Assembly (NCBI GenBank): GCA_021811615.1 | Contig: JAJZNW010000041.1 | Coordinates: forward strand, 1 to 64,000 | From: Bacteroidota bacterium | GTDB lineage: Bacteria > Bacteroidota > Ignavibacteria > Kryptoniales > JAKASW01 | Length of the DNA stretch: 64,000 nt | Reading direction: 5' to 3' | Shown here: piece after piece, positions 52,689 to 61,637 of the stretch | Layout: each line of letters opens with the position of its first letter | How positions within the stretch are numbered: the stretch's first letter is position 1 | The notes under the pieces: generated by a model | Told to the model about the DNA's origin: nothing | What the model saw: only the letters and a program-made list of their open reading frames with translations | Database searches by the model: none | Made by a program: the position numbers and the translations under genes

Positions 52689-54185
52689 TCACCTGTCTTT
52701 ACCACCGTTCACATTCGCCATAGTAAGCTCGCCGAGCAGACGCTCCACACTGTCCGGCACTACTCCCTTTCTGTCGATGAATCCCATACCTGTATACACC
52801 AGGATGGAAGCGATCGTGGGCGCGGCGAGTATTAATGCCTGGCTTCCCTCGTAATCTACCACTTTCATCATCACGAATATAACGACTCCGGTTATGATGG
52901 ATGATATCGCAGCCTTCGAACCGCTGTGTTTGAAACGCGGTATCAAACCCAGAATCATGGGGACTGCGGTGGGGCCGACCAGGGCGCCGAACCAGACGAC
53001 GATCAGTCCTATGACCCCGCCGAAATCCTTGTAGAAGGCCGTTATTATCAAAGTCATGAACACGAACGTGAATGTAGTCATCCTTGCGAGTCTTAATTCT
53101 TTCCTGGGATTCAGTTCACGGAATCTTCGGGATAAGAAAGGTATTATGTCCCTTGTTATGACGGCCGATACCGTATTTGCGTCGGAAGTGACCATTGAAA
53201 GGGTCGCGGAGAAAATGCCCGCCAGTACCAGTCCCACCAGACCGGCGGGGAGGAATTTCCTGACCATCAAAGCGTAAGCATCGGTGGGATCAGCCAGTTT
53301 GGGGAGGAAGATAGGAGCTGCCCACATCGGGAAGAAGAGGATTAAAGGCCAGATCAAATAAAGTATGCCCGAGAGAAGTCCGGATTTCTTTGCACTGGCC
53401 GAATTAGGTGAAGCGATATATCTGGTAGCGAGACTCCAAGTTCCACCGTTATAGCTGAATGACGACATCAACATGTACGCGAGGAAGAAGGCGAAAGTGT
53501 AAGGGCCGTTGAACAGTCCCGCATGGCCTTTGGGAAGCCGGGACCACATGCCCGATATGCTTCCTATACCGCCCAACTTCCCCACAACCGTTATGAACAT
53601 AAGTATGCCGGCGACGATCTGAATCAGGAATTGCACGAAGTCGGTGTAAAGGTCGGCCCACAATCCGCCGATTGTAGTGTAAAGGAGAGCTATCGCGGCG
53701 GTCATCGTCGCTCCGGCGATTACCGGCAGTCCTGTGAAAACGTTCAGAAGAATTCCGATGGAAGCCCACTTAGCCGCGACGTCGAACAGCTTCAGGGCTG
53801 TACCACTGAAGGCGGTCAGCAGCTGTGTTGAAAGTCCGTATCTCACCTGCAGATACTCGGTCGGCGAACCGATATTCAGGTTTTGTCTGAGCCTGGACCA
53901 TCTTGGAGCTATGAGGTAAGCTCCGGTTATCACCGCGACGGAAATGGCGAACGCCCACCAGACGTAGATTGTGAATCCGTAGGTGTAGGCGACGCCCGCG
54001 AACGCGACGAATACAACGCCGCTGTACCCCGATACGTGATGAGAAATTCCCGCGAGCCACCAGGGTACTTTACCGCCGGCCACGAAAAAGTCGTTGGAGT
54101 TCTTCACTTTCCTGGAAGAATAGAACCCGATCAGCACCATCACCCCGAAGAAGATGGCGATTACGACGTAATCAGGAAATGTCAT
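52689..54185 (-). CDS. SSS-family sodium:solute symporter
   Basis: A 498-aa inner-membrane sodium symporter with about 13 segments. The family signature appears in SSRKVKNSNDFFVAGGKVPWW and GFYSSR at the N-terminus, ATKWASIGILL-like helices, and GLWADLYTDFVQFLIQI in the fifth. Given nagA, nagB and AGE downstream, an N-acetylated amino sugar or sialic acid is the probable substrate. It is the first gene of the operon, 33 bp before AGE. Confidence 0.87.
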   Translation of the reverse strand: MTFPDYVVIAIFFGVMVLIGFYSSRKVKNSNDFFVAGGKVPWWLAGISHHVSGYSGVVFVAFAGVAYTYGFTIYVWWAFAISVAVITGAYLIAPRWSRLRQNLNIGSPTEYLQVRYGLSTQLLTAFSGTALKLFDVAAKWASIGILLNVFTGLPVIAGATMTAAIALLYTTIGGLWADLYTDFVQFLIQIVAGILMFITVVGKLGGIGSISGMWSRLPKGHAGLFNGPYTFAFFLAYMLMSSFSYNGGTWSLATRYIASPNSASAKKSGLLSGILYLIWPLILFFPMWAAPIFLPKLADPTDAYALMVRKFLPAGLVGLVLAGIFSATLSMVTSDANTVSAVITRDIIPFLSRRFRELNPRKELRLARMTTFTFVFMTLIITAFYKDFGGVIGLIVVWFGALVGPTAVPMILGLIPRFKHSGSKAAISSIITGVVIFVMMKVVDYEGSQALILAAPTIASILVYTGMGFIDRKGVVPDSVERLLGELTMANVNGGKDR

Positions 54186-54254
54186 CTAAGTGGTTCCATT
54201 GGTTCATCCGGAAATATTAAGCGAGATTAAATCGGTAGTTTAGAATGTAGTAGG

Positions 54255-55169
54255 TCAAGAGAATTCAATTTCCCCGAAAAATTGCGGAAGATGAAAGTTC
54301 GGTCGTGCAGAAGTAATCGGTGCCCAACTCAGCCAGTGTGGATGCGAATTGTTCTCCGCGCATTTGTAGAAGTTCGCCCTCCATTTCGTGCCTGCGGTCG
54401 GGACGATTATGGGAGAATATCTATCGATGACTTCAAACGGCAGTGCGATATTTAGTGTCCATTCGAGCGGATCCACTAGCTCGTCCTCTATAATGCCGGG
54501 CAGCGAGTGATACACTTTTATTTTGTTTATATCTTCGGTGGTTGCGTGGACCGCATTGCCGGCGGGCTCACTCCTGTATCCGAGTTTGATCGTACCGCAG
54601 CAGTTAACCTCGAGGTTGAAGTAATCCCGCCGTACACTCTCGGTTGGCGAGAAGAAAAATTCGACACAGGCGTCTTTGTGAACGGGACCGTTTGGCTCGG
54701 TCGTCAGACAACGGACATATCTGTCACTTACGAAATACCTCAGGTAGATAAACTCCTCGTTGTAACAGAGCTTGACGGAGGTTCTCGGCTTGAACTCCAT
54801 TTCCCATGAGTTGGCCTGGTCGATCTTCAACGAATCTACCGTGATCCACTCATTTTCACTCCGCCCGCAATCGACAGCCAGGAGACGGTCGATGCGTTTG
54901 ACTTTATAGACCAACGAATCGTCATGAGACCCCGCTGGGTGAGGTGAGCCACGAAAAGAAGGTATATTTGATTCCGGTTCCAATGAAGACTCTTTTTTCG
55001 TTTTCAGTTTCTTAGCCGATATCTTTCCGCGTTCCTCTTGAGATTCTGTCGCGAGAAGTTGCCGCAATTTTCCCTTTTGCCAGAAGGCAGGTGGCCTGCC
55101 GGTTCTTTGAACATTTCGATAGGACTGGGCGATCTGATGCGTCGCCCCGGGCCAGGCTAGTGATGCCAT
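54255..55169 (-). CDS. CBM9-like carbohydrate-binding protein
   Basis: A 304-aa protein whose residues about 85-300 match a carbohydrate-binding family 9-like module (VKLCYNEEFIYLRYFVSD, KDACVEFFFSPTE, YFNLEVNCCGTIKLGYRSE). The first 80 residues are charged and low in conservation; the real start may lie inside, but I see no good ribosome site. No signal peptide is evident. It is divergently arranged with the ROK repressor gene, sharing a 216-bp control region. Confidence 0.75.
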   Translation of the reverse strand: MASLAWPGATHQIAQSYRNVQRTGRPPAFWQKGKLRQLLATESQEERGKISAKKLKTKKESSLEPESNIPSFRGSPHPAGSHDDSLVYKVKRIDRLLAVDCGRSENEWITVDSLKIDQANSWEMEFKPRTSVKLCYNEEFIYLRYFVSDRYVRCLTTEPNGPVHKDACVEFFFSPTESVRRDYFNLEVNCCGTIKLGYRSEPAGNAVHATTEDINKIKVYHSLPGIIEDELVDPLEWTLNIALPFEVIDRYSPIIVPTAGTKWRANFYKCAENNSHPHWLSWAPITSARPNFHLPQFFGEIEFS

Positions 55170-55275
55170 TTATGACGATGGTCGAAAGAAACCCCATTGT
55201 CTCACATTCTTTCCCGCAACCGGGACCAGAGCGAAGATTCGAGCCTGAACCATTTCCGCTTGATAACCGTCTTAC

Positions 55276-55349
55276 TTATTTTACAATTTCAAATTACACT
55301 CTTGACAAACAGGAGTCAAGGCCTTACATTATTGCATCTTGTAAAATAA
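55276..55349. promoter_or_regulatory. Two NagC/Mlc-like operator sites flanking a promoter
   Basis: Site 1 is TTATTT-9 nt-AAATTA (55276-55296) and site 2 is TTATTG-9 nt-AAATAA (55329-55349); each differs from TTATTT-N9-AAATAA by one base. TTATTTTACA (55276) and TGTAAAATAA (55340) are also exact long-range inverted repeats. A promoter lies between: TTGACA 55302-55307 and TACATT 55325-55330, 17 nt apart. ROK repressors of the NagC/Mlc type bind such half-sites, so autoregulation by the downstream gene is likely. Confidence 0.55.
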
Positions 55350-55385
55350 CATCGCACCATTAAAGGCCTGCTCTGGAAGGTAATT

Positions 55386-56615
55386 GTGGCGAAAATAATA
55401 AGAGCTGTCGGTCATTCCCCAATATCCCGTCAATATACTGCTTCAGCGATCTTCGCAAACATATTCCATAATGGTCCAATTACGCAGAGAGAAATATCAC
55501 GAACGGCCGGTTTAAGTTTTGCCACTGTGACATCTGTCGTCTCGGGCCTGGAAAAAAAGGGAATTATCCGGCGGAGTGACGAATCATCCACCAACGGCGG
55601 ACGTCCTGCCGCGCTTTACAAGTGTAACTCCACCTATCGGTATGTCATGGGAATAGAAGCTCGTAAGGATGAACTTCTTTTTATAGTGTCGGATTTGGGG
55701 GGAGACGTATTAAGTCAGAAGAGGACGGCGTTTGATAAGAAAATCGGGAAAGACGGTTTCCTCACTCTTCTGGTACAGGGAGCGAAGGAGCAAATAGACC
55801 TTTTCAAGGGAAAAGAAGCGAAGTTCCTCGGGATTGGTGTCGGCGCCGCCGGTCTGGTTAACCCCAATGATGGGAGTGTCGCGATTCTCACTCATCTCTC
55901 CAACTGGGGAAGCGTGCCGGTCAAGCAGATCCTCGAAGAGGAGGTCGGGCTCAAGGTTTTTGTTCATAATCTTGCAGCTGCGGCCGTACTCGGAGAGTCG
56001 TGGTACGGGCTTGGACGGGGGAGGCAGAATTTCCTCTATCTTAGTGTCACGGATGGGGTCGGCGGGGGAATTGTCATAAATGGCAGGCTTTATACCGGTG
56101 CATCGGGGACGGCAGGAGAATTCGGGCATATCACTGTAGATGACCACGGCCCGGTCTGCACATGCGGTAATATCGGGTGCCTTGAGACCTTCATAAGCAT
56201 ACCGGCCATAATCGAAAGTGCCAGGAAGTCGCTGGTCGACGGAGTCTCATCTGCCATCCAGGAAATCGCAGGCGGCCCATTGAGCACAATCACGTTCACC
56301 ACTCTCATCGAGGCGGCGAAAAGAGAAGACAAGCTGGCTTACAAGCTGTTCACTGATGTCGGACGATACTTAGGTGAGGGTGTCGTCAGCCTTGTGAATC
56401 TTCTGAACCCCGAGCTTATCATCATCGGCGGAGACCTGGTCCGGGCGGGAAGCCTCATTCTCGATCCGGTCAAGGATGTATTGAAGAGGCAGGCCCTCGA
56501 GGTCGCCCGCAAGTCGGTAGAGATCGATTTCAGTGAACTGGGCGGCAGTGCAAGTGCGCTCGGTTCCTTAGTCCCGCTTATTGAGGAGTTCGTCGCTTCA
56601 CCGCTACTTGATTAA
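55386..56615 (+). CDS. ROK-family transcriptional repressor (NagC/XylR type)
   Basis: A 409-aa ROK regulator. The N-terminal winged helix (about 15-75, SAIFANIFHNGPITQREISRT in outline) precedes the ROK sugar domain with GVGAAGLV, GVGGGIVINGRLY, FGHITVDDHGPVCTCGN and IGCLET, the zinc CxCGxxGC site. The ATP-binding DxGGT motif is missing; the equivalent reads GIEARKDELL, so it is a repressor, not a kinase. GTG 55386 has GGAAGG upstream. It lies next to the amino-sugar operon and probably senses an amino-sugar phosphate. Confidence 0.9.
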   Translation: MAKIIRAVGHSPISRQYTASAIFANIFHNGPITQREISRTAGLSFATVTSVVSGLEKKGIIRRSDESSTNGGRPAALYKCNSTYRYVMGIEARKDELLFIVSDLGGDVLSQKRTAFDKKIGKDGFLTLLVQGAKEQIDLFKGKEAKFLGIGVGAAGLVNPNDGSVAILTHLSNWGSVPVKQILEEEVGLKVFVHNLAAAAVLGESWYGLGRGRQNFLYLSVTDGVGGGIVINGRLYTGASGTAGEFGHITVDDHGPVCTCGNIGCLETFISIPAIIESARKSLVDGVSSAIQEIAGGPLSTITFTTLIEAAKREDKLAYKLFTDVGRYLGEGVVSLVNLLNPELIIIGGDLVRAGSLILDPVKDVLKRQALEVARKSVEIDFSELGGSASALGSLVPLIEEFVASPLLD

Positions 56616-56617
56616 GG

Positions 56618-56806
56618 AGAACCAAGAAGTTCACCCTTTTTCTCTTAATCGGTTTTCTTTTCCCCGGTACCGCGTTTTGTAAGACCACCGGCGATATTTC
56701 CGGGAAAGTTACCGACCGCGCAACAGGCAAGGGTTTGCCCGGAGCCGATGTGCTGATAGTCGGCACGAGCCTCCGTGCCGCCACGCACCTGAACGGGACT
56801 TTTTGA
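56618..56806 (+). pseudogene. Remnant of a TonB-receptor-type gene (N-terminus only, no start codon)
   Basis: In this frame the sequence reads KKFTLFLLIGFLFPGTAFC (a signal peptide) followed by GDISGKVTDRATGKGLPGADV and LIVGTS, the carboxypeptidase-regulatory-like domain that begins SusC/TonB-dependent receptors. AAGGAG is 4-5 nt before the codon where an ATG would stand, but that codon is ACC/AAG and no start exists. The frame ends at TGA 56804-56806 right after LNGTF. The rest of the receptor is gone; the next bases belong to a headless ROK gene. Confidence 0.7.
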
Positions 56807-57861
56807 AACAGCAACAGACGCCGTCAAGCAGCAAGGGGATTATTGACTTGATGATGGAGGAGGTTAGGGAGGGGATTAAGCTCGCCGGGTCAGAAGAGTT
56901 TAATGTAACGGGTATCGGGATGAGCACTGGAGGAAGGGTCAATTTTGAAAAAGGATTAATTGAGGATTCCACGTCCGCAATTTCCGGTTGGAAGAATATC
57001 CGTGTCAAGCAGATGATGGAAGAGCGCTTCGGTATCCCGGCAGTTGTCGACAATGATGGGAATTGCTCTGCAATAGCGGAGAAAATATTCGGGAAAGCTA
57101 AGTCGGTGGACAATTTCATTTCGATCGTGTTAGGTACCGGCATCGGCGGCGGAATATACGTCGATGGAAAGCTGCTTCGCGGAAAGAGCAACTACACGGC
57201 AGAGATCGGGCATATTTCGGTAGACGTGGATGGGCCCAGGTGCTCCTGCGGCTATGGGTGCATAGAACTGTACGCCTCCGGTTCCGGGCTTGTAAGATGG
57301 GCAGAGGAGGAGTCACTGCTGACGGACATTGTCGGCGCCGGTGGCGAATTTTCGGCGAAGACGATATCGGAATCTGCCGGGCCGGGCAATCCCGCAGCGG
57401 TTGAACTTCTCAGCAAAGCCGGCGGGAAACTGGGCGCGGCGATAGCAGGACTCGTCAACGTCTTTGACCCTTCGATGATAGTGTTTTCGGGCAGTCTCGT
57501 CAATCTGGGTGCACCGTACTTTGACAGCTTCCGAGAGACCTTATTGTATCGTGGGATGAAGCCCGCCGTCGACGATGTGGAAATATTGTTCTCCGATTTT
57601 CCTCAGGAGGTCGGAATCTTGGGGGCGGCCGCGCTTGCCTTTCAAATTCCGGTGGAGAATAGATTCCAACTTGATCTTGTAAAATCCATTTCATCGCGCG
57701 TTAGCACGCCGGTGATCGCCGAAGGAAGAATATGGAGTCCGGACCAGGCCCGCGCTGCGATGGAGCTTGGCGCGTATGCGGTGTGTGTGGGCACCGTGAT
57801 CACGAGGCCGGTCGAGATAGTGCGCAAGTTTGCGTCTTCGTTGACCGACCGTGACCGATAA
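56803..57861 (+). pseudogene. Headless ROK kinase fused to the C-terminal end of NanE
   Basis: The 352-codon frame begins at TTG inside a ROK kinase: the phosphate-binding DxGGTK segment (about 45 residues) is missing. Residues 1-280 keep the rest (VVDNDGNCSA, VLGTGIGGGIYVDGKLLRG, CSCGYGC). Residues about 287-347 then match the end of N-acetylmannosamine-6-phosphate 2-epimerase NanE (TPVIAEGRIWSPDQARAAM, then LGAYAVCVGTVITRP). Natural NanE-NanK fusions have the epimerase first and complete, so this order with both halves truncated points to deletions, or to mis-assembly. It would encode neither a working kinase nor a working epimerase. Confidence 0.7.
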
Positions 57862-57901
57862 GCGGCTAACCTGAGTCCCATTTCGGAGCTGATGGAAAAA
57901 A

Positions 57902-57924
57902 AAGGCCGGTGATGCACCGGCCTT
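57902..57924 (-). terminator. Intrinsic terminator, strong on the - strand
   Basis: AAGGCCGGTG-ATG-CACCGGCCTT is a perfect 10-bp stem with a 3-nt loop. On - it is followed by a run of eight U, the form of a strong terminator for the MFS gene ending at 58036. On + the tail is TTCATCTT, so it may also stop the upstream ROK/NanE debris. Confidence 0.8.
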
Positions 57925-58035
57925 CATCTTCACAATTGACCTCTTCTACGCGGCGCGACAGTTTTCTTGCTATCAGGAAAATTCTTCGAAATGTGACTCG
58001 CGAGGCAAATCGACGTCATAAATCCGTGGCAATTA

Positions 58036-59445
58036 TTAACCTTCCTGCATCGCGACTTCTTCAACAGGAACATGATTTTCGCTGAGGCTTTCCATGGATT
58101 TCATAGCCGGCTCAGGAAGCAGTAGAGTCAACAGGAACCCGGCCACGGCAAACACGAAAGTTATCGTCAAGGTACCGCTAAGTCCCAAAGCGTGAGTCAT
58201 GATCGGGAAGAGGAACACCCCGATGAACGCGCCGAACTTGGCAATACCGGCAGAAAGCCCGTGTCCGGTCGTCCGCAAGCTGACAGGGTAAAGTTCTGCT
58301 GACAACACAAAGGTCGTGGTATTCGGACCAAACTCTGCAAAGAAGTAACTGATGCCGTACACCAGGAGAAACGGAGCCACCATGGCGGTTATGCCTGGAA
58401 TTACGCCCATGGCCAGAAACGCAAGACCCATGACGGCAAAACCTATGAGCTGGAGCCGTCTGTGACCGATCTTGTCGATGTTCATGAACGCCAGGATGTA
58501 ACCGGGAACGGCGGCGATGGCAAAAATAATCAGCGACCAGCTTAGGTTAGCTACCAGGCTGGCGTGGGGAGCGATCATTTTCATTATCATGGGAGTCGAG
58601 ATCGAATTTCCGTAATAAGCATAGTCGAATACGAACCAGGTTCCGGCTGTCCCGATAAGCGTCCGTAACAGTGTCCAATTAGTCAGGAAGCTCCACGCGG
58701 AAAGCCGTTTACCTGAAACGTCTTTCGCTTCCTGTACCACGACGTGACCCTCCGAATATGATTGCAGACTTGTTGCCGCTTCTTTTTCGCGGCCCAGGAC
58801 CTGGCTGACATAGCGCGGCGATTCAGGCATCCTCCGCCGGAAGTAAATGACGGCCATTGCCGGAATTGCGCCGAGTCCTAACATCAAGCGCCAGGCTATA
58901 TCGTGGCTGATTCCACTCGCCACTAACGTTAGCGCCACGATAGGTCCCAGGATCAAGCCTACGGCCTGCATGGAAAATACCATTCCGACGAGCTTGCCAC
59001 GGTCCTTGCGATTTGCATATTCACTCATGATGACGGCGCTGACCGGGTAATCGCCTCCTATTCCCAGACCCATGACAAACCGGGAGACGATTAGCCATGT
59101 TATGTTCGGTGAAAACGCGGATGCGATCGACCCGATAGCCATGATGGCGGCTTCCAGACCGTAGATCTTCTTGCGACCCAACAAGTCGGCGAGGCGTCCG
59201 AAAACGAAAGCTCCGACGAAAGCCGCGATCAATGAAGTGCTCCCTAAGAGCCCTATCTGGGTGCTGTTCAAGTGCCACTCTGCATTGATCAGTAGTATCG
59301 CTGCCCCGATGATGAACAAATCGTATGCATCTGTGAAAAAGCCGACACCTGCTATCAGGACGGCCCGTAAATGGAACAAACCCATCACGGCCTCGTCCAG
59401 GGCATGAGTGATCTGGTTTTGTCCATGTTGTGCTTTGTTTGCCAC
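58036..59445 (-). CDS. MFS transporter, phosphate:H+ symporter-like
   Basis: A 469-aa 12-segment major facilitator of the PHS/sugar-porter-related branch. Signature stretches are GFFTDAYDLFIIGAA, FGRLADLLGRKKIYG and RFVMGLGIGGDYPVSAVIMSEYANRKDRG, as in phosphate/proton symporters and some organic-acid carriers. It lies in the inner membrane. GTG 59445 is preceded by AAGGAGAGG. A strong terminator is 110 bp after its stop. The substrate is not determined. Confidence 0.85.
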   Translation of the reverse strand: MANKAQHGQNQITHALDEAVMGLFHLRAVLIAGVGFFTDAYDLFIIGAAILLINAEWHLNSTQIGLLGSTSLIAAFVGAFVFGRLADLLGRKKIYGLEAAIMAIGSIASAFSPNITWLIVSRFVMGLGIGGDYPVSAVIMSEYANRKDRGKLVGMVFSMQAVGLILGPIVALTLVASGISHDIAWRLMLGLGAIPAMAVIYFRRRMPESPRYVSQVLGREKEAATSLQSYSEGHVVVQEAKDVSGKRLSAWSFLTNWTLLRTLIGTAGTWFVFDYAYYGNSISTPMIMKMIAPHASLVANLSWSLIIFAIAAVPGYILAFMNIDKIGHRRLQLIGFAVMGLAFLAMGVIPGITAMVAPFLLVYGISYFFAEFGPNTTTFVLSAELYPVSLRTTGHGLSAGIAKFGAFIGVFLFPIMTHALGLSGTLTITFVFAVAGFLLTLLLPEPAMKSMESLSENHVPVEEVAMQEG

Positions 59446-59995
59446 GTGTTCCTCTCCTTTTAATTGTGCTTTGCGGTTTTTTGACTCTCGGTATTTTACT
59501 TAACCAATGTAAAGCTGCCTTTAAGTCAGTGTGAATTCATCGTGAAACTCCTGCCGCAGTCTCGATTGCCTTACTTGCCTTGTAGCTGGACAGCGGTAAG
59601 GTTCGCCGGGTGAGCGGACTAAGTTGGCGTGTCGTCGCACGGTTCAGCTGCCTTTTTTATGACAGGGGATTGGTATCGGCTGGCGTAGGTCTCGACAAGG
59701 ATCGGCTGTTTGGGAAGACACGTGGCTAGAAATTCGTTTATTAGGACAACTTACGCCCGGCAGGTCGGTCATTATCTCCCTGGGCTCCGCTCCCCAAAAG
59801 CGTCATTCGGTGCGTTCTCAGCTGTTTTGGAGGTCTTACGGTGAGACATTTGTCACATGGAACTTGATTCTACCTTGCTGGCGTTATATATTTTCGACGT
59901 TATTACTGAAACAGTCGAACAGTTATTTGGTCGAAAAGATGGCGGCGCGAAATTGTCATCCGCAGCTCGCCGTTAGGTGAAAGGATTCTTTAAAG
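59446..59995. other. Intergenic region between divergent MFS and TetR genes
   Basis: A 550-bp gap without a recognisable gene or hairpin. Near the TetR gene TTGATT (59864-59869) and TATATT (59887-59892), 17 nt apart, form a plausible + strand promoter, about 100 nt before the start codon. No clear TetR-type palindrome was found. Confidence 0.4.
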
Positions 59996-60607
59996 ATGAC
60001 TGAACAATTATCAACGGAAAAACAAGCGGTTATTCTGGACGCGGCAAGAAAACGCTTCGCATATTATGGGTTCTCAAAAGTCACAATGGATGAGATAGCC
60101 GCCGATATAGGAATGGGTAAAGCTTCGCTCTACTACTACTTCCCGACGAAGGAGAGCCTCTTCCAGGAAGTGATAAAGCAGGAGTCCAATCAGTTCCTGG
60201 ACGACATACAGTCTATGATAAATGAAAAAATCCTCCCCTGTGACATGCTTCGGAAATATGCCGCGAAGCGGATCGAACATTTCAGGAACCTCGCCAACCT
60301 GAGAGCGCTTCAGTTCCAGCAGTCCGCTGAGATGAAGTTGCCGTTTCTGGAACTCTTCAAGGACTTCCAGAAGCAGGAGGTTGACCTTCTTCAACAGATT
60401 CTCGTCATCGGGAAAAAAGCAGGAGAGTTCTCGATCTCGGATCCCCAGCAGTCTGCAGAGATTATCATCCAGATGCTTTACGGTCCACGGGCATGGTTTC
60501 TCCACAAGCGCGAGAACAACCTTAACGATGAGACCTATGTCGCACTGGAGCAATCGTCGAAGGAAATTGTCGAAATAATTCTGAATGGAATCAGAAAAAG
60601 AAAATAA
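59996..60607 (+). CDS. TetR/AcrR-family regulator
   Basis: A 203-aa regulator. The helix-turn-helix is at about 25-50 (YGFSKVTMDEIAADIGMGKASLYYYFPTKESLF in outline). The C-terminal helical domain is ligand-binding (about 75-200). It is the first gene of the efflux operon; the HlyD gene follows 15 bp on. It probably represses this operon until a toxic compound binds. Confidence 0.9.
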   Translation: MTEQLSTEKQAVILDAARKRFAYYGFSKVTMDEIAADIGMGKASLYYYFPTKESLFQEVIKQESNQFLDDIQSMINEKILPCDMLRKYAAKRIEHFRNLANLRALQFQQSAEMKLPFLELFKDFQKQEVDLLQQILVIGKKAGEFSISDPQQSAEIIIQMLYGPRAWFLHKRENNLNDETYVALEQSSKEIVEIILNGIRKRK

Positions 60608-60622
60608 AGAGGAAGAAAATTA

Positions 60623-61633
60623 ATGGAAACCAAGGAAAAAGATAATAAAGAATTGAATCAGGCCGCCCTGAAGAATTTCAATTCGACAGGAAACGGAGAA
60701 GGAGACGAAGACATCGACGATGTCCCTCTCTTCAAGAAGAAGGGTGTCGTAATCCCGATCCTTCTTGTACTGGTGGCCGTCGCAGTTGCCGGCTATTACT
60801 GGTACATGAACATGCAGGACTTCGTGTCTACCGACGACGCCTATGTCGATGCGAACAGCGTCGCCATAAGCACGAAGATGCTTGGAAGAATAATCTATCT
60901 CGGTACGGATGAAGGCGACACGGTGAAAGCCGGACAAGTCCTTGTCAGACTCGACGACAGGGATCTTCGTGCAGAGGAAGCCTCCGCACAAGCTGGGCTC
61001 CAACTTGCCGAGCAGAGCGTTCCGCTTTCCCAGGTCCAGGTGAACCGCGCACTGGACGATTTCAACCGCGCGGAAGTGCAATACAAAGGCGGTATCATCA
61101 CGAAGGAACAATACCAGCATGCTCAGCAATCCCTGCAGGCCGCCCGTGCCGAGCTGACAATCGCGCAATCGAAAATCCCGGCCGCCCGCGCCCAGCTTGG
61201 GGTGATCCAGGCGCAGCTCCTGAACACGGTCGTGAAATCTCCTATAGACGGTGTCGTCGCAAAAAGATGGGTCCTTACCGGTGATGTTGTCCAGCCGGGT
61301 CAGCCGGTCTTCACCATCTACGATCTGAAGAACGTCTGGGTGACGGCTAACCTCGAGGAGACGAAGCTCGGTTACGTTCATCTTGGCGACCCCGTGGATA
61401 TCAACGTGGACACCTACCCGGGCATGAAATTCTTCGGAAAGGTGTTCGAGATGGGGAGTTACACGGCGTCTGAGTTCTCGCTCATCCCGCCCGACAATGC
61501 GTCAGGCAACTTCACGAAAGTTACCCAGCGTGTGCCGATAAAGATCTCGATAGACGATCCTAAGATGCCGAATGGACAGAAGCCTGTCCTGCGCCCCGGA
61601 ATGTCCGTGGAAGTCTCGGTAAGAGTGAAGTAA
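60623..61633 (+). CDS. HlyD/EmrA-family membrane fusion protein
   Basis: A 336-aa periplasmic adaptor anchored by one N-terminal segment (about 45-63, VVIPILLVLVAVAVAGYYW). Two lipoyl-type beta segments (VSTDDAYVDANSVAIST, then VVKSPIDGVVAKRWVLTGD) flank an alpha-helical hairpin (about 115-190). NVDTYPGMKFFGKVFEMG lies in the beta barrel. It couples the EmrB-type pump to an outer-membrane channel. AGAGGAAG precedes the ATG; the pump gene begins 4 bp after its stop. Confidence 0.92.
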   Translation: METKEKDNKELNQAALKNFNSTGNGEGDEDIDDVPLFKKKGVVIPILLVLVAVAVAGYYWYMNMQDFVSTDDAYVDANSVAISTKMLGRIIYLGTDEGDTVKAGQVLVRLDDRDLRAEEASAQAGLQLAEQSVPLSQVQVNRALDDFNRAEVQYKGGIITKEQYQHAQQSLQAARAELTIAQSKIPAARAQLGVIQAQLLNTVVKSPIDGVVAKRWVLTGDVVQPGQPVFTIYDLKNVWVTANLEETKLGYVHLGDPVDINVDTYPGMKFFGKVFEMGSYTASEFSLIPPDNASGNFTKVTQRVPIKISIDDPKMPNGQKPVLRPGMSVEVSVRVK

Positions 61634-61637
61634 CCAC

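Noticed and set aside
56618-57861. A genuine new NanK-NanE fusion enzyme
   Set aside because: Both parts lack essential catalytic segments, so decay or assembly error is more economical than a functional fusion.
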